DNA of 64,000 bases from Streptomyces tendae (GTDB lineage: Bacteria; Actinomycetota; Actinomycetes; Streptomycetales; Streptomycetaceae): contig NZ_CP043959.1 in the NCBI RefSeq assembly GCF_008632955.1, forward strand, positions 1,674,001 to 1,738,000, read 5' to 3'. Of the stretch, positions 44,498-52,468 are shown in pieces. Numbering within the stretch: the first letter of the stretch is position 1; the number at the start of each line of letters is the position of its first letter. Under the pieces are notes generated by a model. That model saw nothing but the letters and a program-made list of their open reading frames with translations. It did no database searches and was not told the DNA's origin. The position numbers were made by a program, and so were the translations under genes.

Positions 44498-45103
44498 GTG
44501 CTGGTCAAGTGGATTCGCTGCACCGTGGTGGACCGTCGGGGGTTCGAGCGGGCGCAGCGGAAGTGGGCGGGGCTTCTGGGGGAGCCGGGGTTTCGCGCGC
44601 AGGGCGGAGGCTGGAGCCGGGGGCGGCCGGACGTGGCGCACATCTTCTCGTTCTGGGAGAGCCGCGCCTTCTACGACTCCTTCATGGCCCGGTCCCACGA
44701 CCGGCTCGCCTCCTCCCAGGCCGGCACCTTCAAGGACGCCCAGGTCAGGCTCTTCGACCACCGTTTCGACGTGAAGACCGGGTTCGAGCCCCGTTTCACC
44801 GACGCCGATCTGATCAGGGTCGCGCTGTGCCGCGTGCACGAGGAACGCGCCGAACACTTCGTCCTGATGCAGGAGAAGGTGTGGAACCCGGCGATGGCCG
44901 GATCGCCCGGCATGGTGCGGGGCCTGTTCGGGGAGGCACCGGGCAGCGAGTACATGATCCTCTCGATGTGGCGATCGGCCGCCGAGCACGGGAAGTACCG
45001 CACCGAGCGCGTGGAGCGACTGGCGCTGCGGGCGCAGACGGAGGCGGACGTCGCGGCCCTCGCGGGGGACATCGTGGACATGGAGTCCGCCTGGACGGTG
45101 TGA
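44498..45103 (+). CDS. Hypothetical protein resembling YdbC-type (DUF4937) domain
   Basis: 201 residues beginning VLVKWIRCTVVDRRGFERAQRKWAGLLGEPGFRAQGGGWSRGRPDVAHIFSFWESRAFYDSFMARSHDRLAS, with a second similar half after residue 100 (IRVALCRVHEERAEHFVLMQEKVWNPAMAGSPGMVRGLFG). It appears to hold two tandem ferredoxin-like (ABM-type) domains. The GTG at 44498 sits very close to a TACGAT -10-like sequence, so it may be leaderless. The function is unknown. Confidence 0.72.
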   Translation: MLVKWIRCTVVDRRGFERAQRKWAGLLGEPGFRAQGGGWSRGRPDVAHIFSFWESRAFYDSFMARSHDRLASSQAGTFKDAQVRLFDHRFDVKTGFEPRFTDADLIRVALCRVHEERAEHFVLMQEKVWNPAMAGSPGMVRGLFGEAPGSEYMILSMWRSAAEHGKYRTERVERLALRAQTEADVAALAGDIVDMESAWTV

Positions 45104-45231
45104 GACCGGCGGCGTCGAAGGCGGATCGCTGTGCGGACCGGTGCGGCTGCGCGGGGCGCACATGTGTGACATATGCCGTACGAAACCCGCACGAGTGCCC
45201 GAAGTGCTGTCACCCGATCTAGGGTTTTGCC

Positions 45232-45900
45232 ATGGCACGACCACGGCGCATCGTCCTTGTCCGGCACGGTGAATCAACGGGCAATGTTGACGACACCGTC
45301 TATGAGCGCGAACCCGATCACGCCCTGGGCCTCACCGAGCGGGGCAGGAAGCAGGCCGAGGCGACGGGCGAGCGGCTCCGTGACCTGTTCGGCCAGGAGC
45401 TCGTCAGCGTCTACGTGTCCCCTTACCGACGGACGCTCGAGACGTTGGGCGCCTTCGGTCTCGATCCGGACCGGATACGCGTGCGTGAGGAACCGCGACT
45501 GCGCGAGCAGGACTGGGGCAACTGGCAGGACCGCGAGGACGTCCGGCTGCAGAAGGCCTACCGTGACGCCTACGGCCACTTCTTCTACCGCTTCGCCCAG
45601 GGTGAGTCCGGCGCCGACGTCTACGACCGGGTCGGGGGCTTCCTGGAGAGCCTGTTCCGCAGTTTCGAGGACCCGGACCACCCGCCCAACGTCCTCATCG
45701 TCACCCACGGTCTGGCCATGCGGCTGTTCTGCATGCGGTGGTTCCACTGGACCGTCGCGGAGTTCGAGTCCCTGTCCAACCCGGGGAACGCCGAGGTCAG
45801 GATGCTCGTTCTGGGGGAGAACGGGAAGTACGCCCTTGACCGGCCGTTCGAGCGGTGGCGTGATCCGGAGACGTACGGGATCACCGGAATCACCGGATGA
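45232..45900 (+). CDS. Histidine phosphatase (phosphoglycerate-mutase-like) protein
   Basis: 222 residues. Catalytic RHG motif in LVRHGESTGN (His12), second Arg in SPYRRTLETL, and a conserved late THGLAMRLF motif holding the second histidine. Histidine phosphatase superfamily, a broad group of phosphatases and mutases. The substrate is unknown. The 3' end runs into a repeat of GGATCACCGGA units. Confidence 0.88.
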   Translation: MARPRRIVLVRHGESTGNVDDTVYEREPDHALGLTERGRKQAEATGERLRDLFGQELVSVYVSPYRRTLETLGAFGLDPDRIRVREEPRLREQDWGNWQDREDVRLQKAYRDAYGHFFYRFAQGESGADVYDRVGGFLESLFRSFEDPDHPPNVLIVTHGLAMRLFCMRWFHWTVAEFESLSNPGNAEVRMLVLGENGKYALDRPFERWRDPETYGITGITG

Positions 45901-45985
45901 CGCGATCACCCGAATCACCGGATGACTGGATCACCGGACCGTCGGATCACCGGTTGACCGAATCGTTCGGGAGCACCGGATGGAC
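45879..45985 (+). repeat. GGATCACCGGA-type degenerate tandem repeat
   Basis: Six or so imperfect copies of (G)GATCACCGGA/GAATCACCGGATGA. The repeat starts inside the end of the phosphatase gene (encoding GITGITG) and continues into the spacer. Confidence 0.7.
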
Positions 45986-46035
45986 GACGACATGTGGGTT
46001 GGCCGGCGGGCGCCGGATGGGAGAGTTGCGAGGCG

Positions 46036-46944
46036 ATGACCACTGATCTGTCAGCCGAGGGGCGCCTGGAGCGCGCCCTGGCGAGCCTGCGCGGCCTGTC
46101 GGTGGGGGACGCGCTCGGCTCGCAGTTCTTCGTCCCGGTGAACTACCCGCTGCTCAAGCGCCGTGAGCTGCCCGAGGGTCCCTGCCAGTGGACCGACGAC
46201 ACGGAGATGGCGTGCTCCGTCGTCACCGTCCTCGCCGCGCACCACCGGATCGACCAGGACGCCCTGGCACACTCCTTCGCCCACCGCCACGACTTCGACC
46301 GTGGGTACGGCCCCGCGGTCAACCGGCTGCTGCGCCTGGTCCGCGAAGGCGGCGACTGGCGCGAACTGGCCGCCGACCTCTTCGACGGGCAGGGCTCGTG
46401 GGGCAACGGCGCCGCGATGCGAATCGCCCCGCTGGGCGCCTGGTACGCCGACGACCCCGAGCAGGCCACGCACCAGGCGGAGATCTCCGCCTACCCCACG
46501 CACCAGCACCGCGAGGCCGTGGTCGGCGCCATGGCCGTAGCGGCGGCAGCCGCCCTCGCCGCCGCGCCGGACGGTCCTCCCGACGCCGAGGCCCTCCTCG
46601 ACGGGGTCATCGCGCTGGTGCCCGCGCGGAGCGCGGTCGGCGCGGGACTGCGCCGGGCCCGCGACATGCTCGACTACAGCGACGCGACCACCGTCGCGGC
46701 CGTCCTCGGCTGCGGACGGCGTACGACCGCCCACGACACCGTGCCCTTCGCGATCTGGTCCGCCGCCCGCTCCCTGGGCGACTACGAGCGGGCCTTCTGG
46801 ACGACCGCACAGGTGGGCGGGGACGTCGACACCACCTGCGCCATCGTGGGCGGGGTGCTGGCCGCCGGGGCGGCGGGGGCGCCGCCCCCGGAATGGGTCG
46901 AGCGGGTGGAGCCGTTGCCGGAGTGGGTGCGGGTCGGGGTCTGA
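46036..46944 (+). CDS. ADP-ribosylglycohydrolase family protein
   Basis: 302 residues of the DraG/ARH family, which removes ADP-ribose from targets. Metal-binding motifs include LSVGDALGSQFF, QWTDDTEMACSVV and the C-terminal QVGGDVDTTCAIVGGVLAA, carrying the Asp pairs that bind two Mg2+. ATG 46036. No partner ADP-ribosyltransferase is in the window. Substrate unknown. Confidence 0.9.
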   Translation: MTTDLSAEGRLERALASLRGLSVGDALGSQFFVPVNYPLLKRRELPEGPCQWTDDTEMACSVVTVLAAHHRIDQDALAHSFAHRHDFDRGYGPAVNRLLRLVREGGDWRELAADLFDGQGSWGNGAAMRIAPLGAWYADDPEQATHQAEISAYPTHQHREAVVGAMAVAAAAALAAAPDGPPDAEALLDGVIALVPARSAVGAGLRRARDMLDYSDATTVAAVLGCGRRTTAHDTVPFAIWSAARSLGDYERAFWTTAQVGGDVDTTCAIVGGVLAAGAAGAPPPEWVERVEPLPEWVRVGV

Positions 46945-47301
46945 GACCTTGGTCAGCTGTCTACGGCGGTGACTCTTTCGGAACTCTCCGTGTGCGTCAG
47001 GAACTCTCCGTGACCGGCCGGTCGTTGTCGGTGTGTCTGCTGCGGATGATGTGAGGTCCTGTGGGAGCTGACACGTGTAGGCATGCAGCGGGAGCGGGAG
47101 CGTTCGTGGGGAGGGGAGGTGGGCCGCATGGTGCGGTGGACGGGCGTCGTGTTCGTCCTGGGTGCCTCGGGCGTCCTGCGTGCCCTGTTGCTCCGGGACG
47201 CGGGCCGGCCCGGCGTTGCCCGGCCGGCCCCCGTGAGGTCGGCCGGAGCGCTGCCGGGCCGGATACGTACGGCGGTCCTCCCGCCGGCGATGTCGGCCGC
47301 G
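46945..47301. other. Intergenic region downstream of the MFS exporter gene
   Basis: About 357 bases. A stem (GGGCCGGCC at 47202-47210 with GGCCGGCCC at 47222-47230) lies 72 bases beyond the MFS stop and can act as its terminator. The rest shows no gene that I support. Confidence 0.55.
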
Positions 47302-48849
47302 TCAGCCGATCCCGGGTCCGGCCGAACCGGACAGCGCCTCCAGGTCGCTCTTGCGGACGCGGATGACGAGCCAGGCGACGGCCAGGGCCAGCACCGCCAT
47401 CGCGGCGGCCGGGACGAAGGCCGAGGAGATGCCCTCCGCGAGCACCTCGTGCCCCCAGGGCGAGGGAAGCTGTTGGGTCTGGGCGAACTCCGCCTTCTGC
47501 TGCGCCGTCCCCTCGGCGAGGAAGTTCGGCACCTGCTTCTCCGCCTCGTCCCGGCTGGCGGTGCCGAACACCGTGGTCAGCAGGGCGAGGCCCACCGATC
47601 CGCCCACCTGCTGGGTGGCGTTGAGCAGGCCGGAGGCCGCGCCGGCCTCGTGCTGAGCCACCCCGGAGACCGCGGTGAGCGTCAGCGTCACGAAGTTCAG
47701 GCCCATGCCCAGTCCGAAGATCAGCATCGGTCCGAGGATCCCGCTGACGTAGGAGCTGTCCGAGCTGATCAGCGTCTGCCAGGCCAGACCGGTCGCGGCG
47801 AGGGTCGAACCGATGATCATGAAGGGCTTCGGCCCGAACACCGGGAGGAACCGCTGCGACACCCCCGCCCCGATGGCGATCACAACCGTCACCGGCAGGA
47901 AGGCGAGACCGGCCTCGATCGGGGTGTAGCCGAGCACGTTCTGTACGAAGAGGACGATGTAGAAGAACATGCCGAACATCGCCGCGGCGAGGCTGAGCAT
48001 GATCACATATGTGCCCGAGCGGTTGCGGTCGGCGAACATCCGCAGCGGGGTGATCGGCTCCTTGGCGCGGGACTCGATCAGCGCGAAGCCCACCAGCAGG
48101 ACCGCCGAGGCGACGAACGAGCCGATGGTGACGCTGTCCCGCCAGCCCTCCTCCGCGGCGCGGATGAAGCCGTAGACGAGCGTGGCCATACCGGCCGTCG
48201 AGGTGACCGCCCCCGCGATGTCGAAACGGCCGGTGTGTCGTTCGGACTCGTTGATGTACATCGGCGTGAGGACGGCGATCAGCAGACCGATCGGGACGTT
48301 GACGAAGAGCACCCACCGCCAGTCGAGCCACTCGGTGAGCATGCCGCCCGCGAGCAGGCCGATGGCGCCGCCGCCCGCCGAGACCGCGGCGAAGACGCCG
48401 AAGGCGCGGTTGCGTTCGGGCCCCTCCGGGAACGTGGTGGTGATGAGCGCCAACGAGGTCGGCGAGGCGATCGCACCGCCCACGCCCTGCAGCACGCGCG
48501 CCGCGAGCAGCTGCCAGGGCTCCTGGGCCAGCCCGCCGAGCAGCGAGGCGACGGTGAAGAGCAGGATGCCGCTCATGAAGACGCGGCGGCGGCCGAGGAT
48601 GTCACCGGCCCGGCCGCCGAGCAGCAGCAGACCGCCGAAGGTCAGGGTGTAGGCGCTGACCACCCAGGTGAGGTCGGTGGTGCTGAACTGCAGTGCATTC
48701 TGGATGTGCGGGAGCGCGATATTCACAATCGTCGCGTCGAGTACGACCATGAGTTGACAGGCCGCGATGACGGCGAGCGCGATGCCGGGGCGCCCTGGCC
48801 GGCGAGCCGCACCCGGCTTCGGGTCCTGGAGCAAAGGAGAGGTGGTCAC
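47302..48849 (-). CDS. MFS drug exporter, DHA2 (14-helix) family
   Basis: 515 residues, about 14 membrane helices. Family motifs: LMVVLDATIVNIALPHIQ near the N-terminus, and WVVSAYTLTFGGLLLLGGRAGDILGRRRVF (motif A). The C-terminal helices include VPAAAMAVLALAVAWLVIRVR. The GTG at 48849 is next to a divergent TetR regulator, with two operators between them. The pair is a classic efflux-pump and repressor module; the drug is unknown. Confidence 0.92.
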   Translation of the reverse strand: MTTSPLLQDPKPGAARRPGRPGIALAVIAACQLMVVLDATIVNIALPHIQNALQFSTTDLTWVVSAYTLTFGGLLLLGGRAGDILGRRRVFMSGILLFTVASLLGGLAQEPWQLLAARVLQGVGGAIASPTSLALITTTFPEGPERNRAFGVFAAVSAGGGAIGLLAGGMLTEWLDWRWVLFVNVPIGLLIAVLTPMYINESERHTGRFDIAGAVTSTAGMATLVYGFIRAAEEGWRDSVTIGSFVASAVLLVGFALIESRAKEPITPLRMFADRNRSGTYVIMLSLAAAMFGMFFYIVLFVQNVLGYTPIEAGLAFLPVTVVIAIGAGVSQRFLPVFGPKPFMIIGSTLAATGLAWQTLISSDSSYVSGILGPMLIFGLGMGLNFVTLTLTAVSGVAQHEAGAASGLLNATQQVGGSVGLALLTTVFGTASRDEAEKQVPNFLAEGTAQQKAEFAQTQQLPSPWGHEVLAEGISSAFVPAAAMAVLALAVAWLVIRVRKSDLEALSGSAGPGIG

Positions 48850-48872
48850 TATGGGTCCCCCACGAGTGAGTT

Positions 48873-48892
48873 AGTGAACGAGCGCGTTCACT
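48873..48892. promoter_or_regulatory. TetR-type operator 1
   Basis: Perfect 8-base arms AGTGAACG and CGTTCACT around AGCG, directly upstream of the exporter start. The same core is repeated in operator 2. Confidence 0.82.
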
Positions 48893-48918
48893 GTTGCGCC
48901 AACCGTAGAAGTCCCCGA

Positions 48919-48940
48919 CAGTGAACGCAACCGTTCACTG
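48919..48940. promoter_or_regulatory. TetR-type operator 2
   Basis: Perfect 9-base arms CAGTGAACG (48919-48927) and CGTTCACTG (48932-48940) around CAAC. Its centre lies 47 bases from that of operator 1. Both share GTGAACG-N4-CGTTCAC, so one dimeric repressor is expected at each. Confidence 0.85.
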
Positions 48941-49033
48941 AGAGGTCGTCGCCCGGCGTGTCCCCCTTCGGCGTCGTGCGGCGTGTGCTTCATCCCCGAA
49001 TGTCCGCTTCCTCTTCTTGGTGGAGAGAGTCAG

Positions 49034-49657
49034 ATGGTTACTTCGAGCTGGGCGGACGCCCACGCTCAGTCGGCAGCCTCCCGTCGCCGCGGCGCCGTAC
49101 TGGAACGCGCGATCCTCGAGTCCGCGCTGGACCAGCTCAGTACGGTCGGCTGGAACGGCCTGACGATGGAGGGTGTCGCCGCCGGCGCCCAGACCGGGAA
49201 GGCCGCCGTCTACCGGCGCTGGCCCTCCAAGGAGGACCTCGTCGCGGACGCTCTGCGGGCAGCGCTGCCCGAGTTCGAGAAGGCGCCCGATCTGGGAAGC
49301 GTGCGTGCGGACCTGCTGGAGCTGTGCCGCCGGGCCCGGGACGCGATGTTCTCCCGGCCGGGCTGTGCTTTGCGTGCGGTCATTCACGAGTGCGACACCA
49401 CGGAGGCCGAACGCTTCCACGCGGTGATCTTCACTGGAGTCGTCGAGCCGACTCTGGCCATGCTCCGCGAGGTGCTCGAGCGCGGAATCGAGCGGGGAGA
49501 GGTGCGCGCCGACGCCGCCAACGGCTACGTGATCGACGCCGTGCCGGCGATGATGATGTACCGGTCGAAGATGTGCGGCAGCGAATGGGCCGATGGCGAT
49601 CTGGAGCAGATGATCGACCAGTTGATGGTCCCGCTGCTGCGGCCGCACGGCGCCTGA
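49034..49657 (+). CDS. TetR-family repressor of the MFS exporter
   Basis: 207 residues. N-terminal helix-turn-helix [48 protein letters not shown] and a C-terminal ligand/dimer domain (TetR_C-type, [31 protein letters not shown]). ATG 49034 behind GGAGAGAG; an upstream start at 48983 is less likely. It lies divergent to the exporter with two palindromic operators between, so it probably represses both genes. Confidence 0.9.
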   Translation: MVTSSWADAHAQSAASRRRGAVLERAILESALDQLSTVGWNGLTMEGVAAGAQTGKAAVYRRWPSKEDLVADALRAALPEFEKAPDLGSVRADLLELCRRARDAMFSRPGCALRAVIHECDTTEAERFHAVIFTGVVEPTLAMLREVLERGIERGEVRADAANGYVIDAVPAMMMYRSKMCGSEWADGDLEQMIDQLMVPLLRPHGA

Positions 49658-49740
49658 TCCGCCTGCCGGTCCCGGTGGCGGCCGCACTGAGGCAACCGGG
49701 GTGTCGCACGCCGAACCGGGCGGCGTACGCTAAGGGCGCC

Positions 49741-50442
49741 ATGCCGTACGAACCACCTACTCACACCGTCGAGCGCTCACTCCGCGCCACGACCGGAGCG
49801 AAGATCGTTGCAGGTGTCGACGAGGTGGGGCGTGGCGCGTGGGCCGGCCCGGTCACCGTCTGTGCGGCGATCACCGGACTGCGCCGTCCCCCCGAGGGAC
49901 TCACCGACTCCAAGCTCCTCACCGTCAAGCGCCGCACGGAGCTCGCCGAGATACTGCGGAGCTGGGTGACGTCGTACGCCCTGGGGCACGCGTCGCCCGA
50001 GGAGATCGACGACATGGGGATGACCGCCGCGCTCCGGCTCGCGGCCTGCCGCGCGCTGGAAGGGCTGCCGGTCCGGCCCGACGCGGTCATCCTCGACGGC
50101 AAGCACGACTACCTCGGCTCGCCCTGGCAGGTCCGGACGGTCATCAAGGGCGACCAGTCGTGCGTCGCCGTGGCGGCCGCGTCGGTCATCGCCAAGGTCC
50201 AGCGCGACAAAATGATGGCCGAACTGGGCCTCGCCCATGCAGACTTCGGTTTCGCGGACAACGCCGGGTATCCGTCCCCCGTGCACAGGGCCGCGCTGGA
50301 GGTCCGGGGACCCACTCCGTACCACCGGCTGTCGTGGGCGTATCTTGATGCGCTGCCCCAGTGGCGGCACCTCAAGAAGGTCCGCACCTGGACGGAAGGG
50401 CGCGTTCCGGCGATCGAAGGTCAGCTCGGCTTCGACTTCTGA
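49741..50442 (+). CDS. rnhB: Ribonuclease HII
   Basis: Cleaves RNA of RNA:DNA hybrids and single ribonucleotides in DNA, 233 residues. Active-site DEVGRG in [20 protein letters not shown], the third acid in [10 protein letters not shown], and the fourth in SSP-like [24 protein letters not shown] 49741. With recQ, dinG and lexA it adds to the genome-maintenance set. Confidence 0.96.
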   Translation: MPYEPPTHTVERSLRATTGAKIVAGVDEVGRGAWAGPVTVCAAITGLRRPPEGLTDSKLLTVKRRTELAEILRSWVTSYALGHASPEEIDDMGMTAALRLAACRALEGLPVRPDAVILDGKHDYLGSPWQVRTVIKGDQSCVAVAAASVIAKVQRDKMMAELGLAHADFGFADNAGYPSPVHRAALEVRGPTPYHRLSWAYLDALPQWRHLKKVRTWTEGRVPAIEGQLGFDF

Positions 50443-50509
50443 CGGACCGCTCGCACTGATGTGCCACCCGACGGCGCCAACCGTGCCAACGTTTGATAAA
50501 AATCAGCTC

Positions 50510-51115
50510 ATGCCTCTCATTCCCGAGGAGCCTCAGATTCACGAGAGTGCCCAGGGTCCCCGCACCGCGCCGACCCCCCGTCCCGTACCCGGTCCCCGCC
50601 CCGCGGCTGCGTCGCGTCCCGGTCGTCCCGGCCCGCCGCGGCCGGCGCCTCCGGCGCAGCGCACGTCGCGAGAGGCGGCTCCCGCGGCCAAGCCCGGACC
50701 TTCGGGCCCGTCCGCTGCCGAGAACGGTCCGCAGATCCAGCTGATCCCGGCCTCCGCCGAGGGGGCGCTCGACGCCGCCGAGGAGGCCGTCGACCTGCTC
50801 CTGGACTCGGGCCGCGCCCCCGGCGACGTGCTGGTGATCACCACCGGTGAGCCGCATCCGTGGGCGACCCACGAACTGTCCTTCGGCGAAGCCTCCTACT
50901 GGGCCCAGCACGACGCCGGCGACGACGTCTTCTACACGGACGCCAAGGTGGCGGACCGCGCGAAGACCCGTCCGGTCGTGGTCGTCGCCGCCAACGGCGG
51001 CCCCGAGCCGGCGACCGCCTCCGCCCTCAAGGCGGCCCACGCCCGGGCCGGTGCCCTGCTGATCGTCTGCGGGGACCCGCAGCGCATCAACTCGGTGCTG
51101 GGTACCGGAGTCTGA
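50510..51115 (+). CDS. Hypothetical protein with helicase-C-like tail
   Basis: 201 residues. The first half (to about 80) is Pro/Arg/Ala-rich and disordered. The second half reads IQLIPASAEGALDAAEEAVDLLLDSGRAPGDVLVITTGEPHPWATHEL and ends with ALKAAHARAGALLIVCGDPQRINSVLG. The ending resembles the last motif of UvrD/Rep-type helicases (sharing an A-x-A-x-x-x-L-x-V-x-GDP pattern). There is no Walker A, so it is not an active helicase. ATG 50510 lies just after AT-rich GATAAAAATCAG. Function unknown. Confidence 0.65.
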   Translation: MPLIPEEPQIHESAQGPRTAPTPRPVPGPRPAAASRPGRPGPPRPAPPAQRTSREAAPAAKPGPSGPSAAENGPQIQLIPASAEGALDAAEEAVDLLLDSGRAPGDVLVITTGEPHPWATHELSFGEASYWAQHDAGDDVFYTDAKVADRAKTRPVVVVAANGGPEPATASALKAAHARAGALLIVCGDPQRINSVLGTGV

Positions 51116-51637
51116 GCCGATGCCACGGTGTCGGCGCGCCGGTGCGCCGGGTACGCCCGAGCACCGGCGGTCGCGTGGACGCGTACATCTGGAGCTTCGG
51201 TGTGCGTGGATACGGGCCTGTGCCTGTGCTGTGTCCGTGAGTGTGCCCGTGTCCGGTGGACCGATGGACGGAGTGCCGGGTGCCGGTGTGCTCGTGCATC
51301 GTGGTGTCCTCGCGCGGAGCGGCGGTGCCGGGAGGTCGGCTCGGCTCGTGTCACTGGCGGGCCGGCTTCGATCCGGGGCGGGGGACCGGGCGCGCGCGGC
51401 CTGCGAACACGGGGAGCGTGTTGCGGGCCAGGCTCACGGCACTCGGAGGCGGCGCATGTCGTTCCGCGGTCCGGAACCGCACATGCGGTTCGTCGAGCGT
51501 GCGGTCGGCTGGACGAGCGGTTGGCTGGACGTGCGGTCGGCCGAACATGTGGGTTCGTCGAACGGGCCGTTGGTGGCCGGACGTGCTGCCACCGGGTGTG
51601 TCAGGCGGACCGCGTGGCCTCGGCGGACCGCGTGATC
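51116..51637. other. Gene-free region with unusual GT-rich composition
   Basis: About 520 bases between convergent genes. The plus strand is G- and T-rich and full of short degenerate repeats (CGTGCGGTCGG, GGCTGGACG, GTTCGTCGA). At the end there is a direct repeat GGCGGACCGCGTG (51604-51616 and 51622-51634). No coding potential that I trust, and no RNA family recognised. Confidence 0.5.
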
Positions 51638-52255
51638 TCAGCGGGCCGCCGCGCGCCGCAGCACTTCCGACGCCACACCGCCCGTGCGGGGTATCCGCGG
51701 GGGCGCCTCGGACATGGCGACCGGTTCCGGCGCCGAGCCGGCGCTGGGATGGCGGCCGCCCCGCCCTTCGCCGAGGACCTGCCAGCCGTCACGGGTCAGC
51801 GTGATGTACGCACCGCAGCGCAGGCCGTGGAGGGTGCAGGCGTCCCGCAGCCCCCACATCCACGCCCCGTCCTCCTCGGTCCACCGGGCGTCGCCGTCAC
51901 GGCAGTAGAGCAGCACGGCGGTGCGCACCGGGGTGCGGCGCCGCAGGTCGTGGGGGATGACCCGGCGCAGCTGGGCCAGCAGCGCGTTGCGGAACATCCA
52001 GCCGTCGGCGGTGGTCGTGGTGCGCCGGGTGAACGACGCGCTCGCGCACAGCCGTTCGTCCGGGTCGAGCACGGCGACGACCGCGGTCGCCGGGCCGGGA
52101 CGATGCCGGGCGTGCAGTCCGCTGACGACCTCGCGTGGACTGCGCAGCAGCGGGATTCCCGCGGCCGCCCATTCCGCAGGCTCGAGCAGACGGTTGGCGG
52201 ATGCGGCGGACATCGACAGCGATGCCGCCGAGGACGGAGCGAATCCGAAGGTCAC
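51638..52255 (-). CDS. Hypothetical protein, actinobacterial
   Basis: 205 residues, no domain recognised. Visible features: WAAAGIPLLRSPREVVSGLH, TAVVAVLDPDERLCASASFTRRTTTTADGWMFRNALLAQLRRVIPHDLRRRTPVRTAVLLYCRDGDARWTEEDGAWMWGLRDACTLHGLRCGAYITLTRDGWQVL, then a disordered basic tail. The GTG at 52255 follows a GGGAGGA site; an in-frame start at 52279 is weaker. The core looks like a compact alpha/beta fold of unknown role next to recQ. Confidence 0.66.
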   Translation of the reverse strand: MTFGFAPSSAASLSMSAASANRLLEPAEWAAAGIPLLRSPREVVSGLHARHRPGPATAVVAVLDPDERLCASASFTRRTTTTADGWMFRNALLAQLRRVIPHDLRRRTPVRTAVLLYCRDGDARWTEEDGAWMWGLRDACTLHGLRCGAYITLTRDGWQVLGEGRGGRHPSAGSAPEPVAMSEAPPRIPRTGGVASEVLRRAAAR

Positions 52256-52468
52256 GGTCCTCCCTTCGGCTACGCCCACACTGCGGGCGGGTCGGATTCG
52301 GGGGAGCGCGCACGCAACAGAGCCCTACCTGGTCGGCGGGCGAGCCGTGCGGGTGCGTAGTTCAATTCTTCCTGTCGAACTTGGATGCGGCAACGAGCAA
52401 TTGGGGCAGGGGACCGGTATCGGCGGATCCGCGGCTAATATCCCCACCCCTGGAGTGGGCGCGACGGG

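Noticed and set aside
47083..48924. A 613-codon open frame on the plus strand starting MQRERERSWGG with a hydrophobic stretch
   Set aside because: Most of it is antisense to the MFS exporter gene. The first 50 codons look membrane-like but there is no independent stop or homology.
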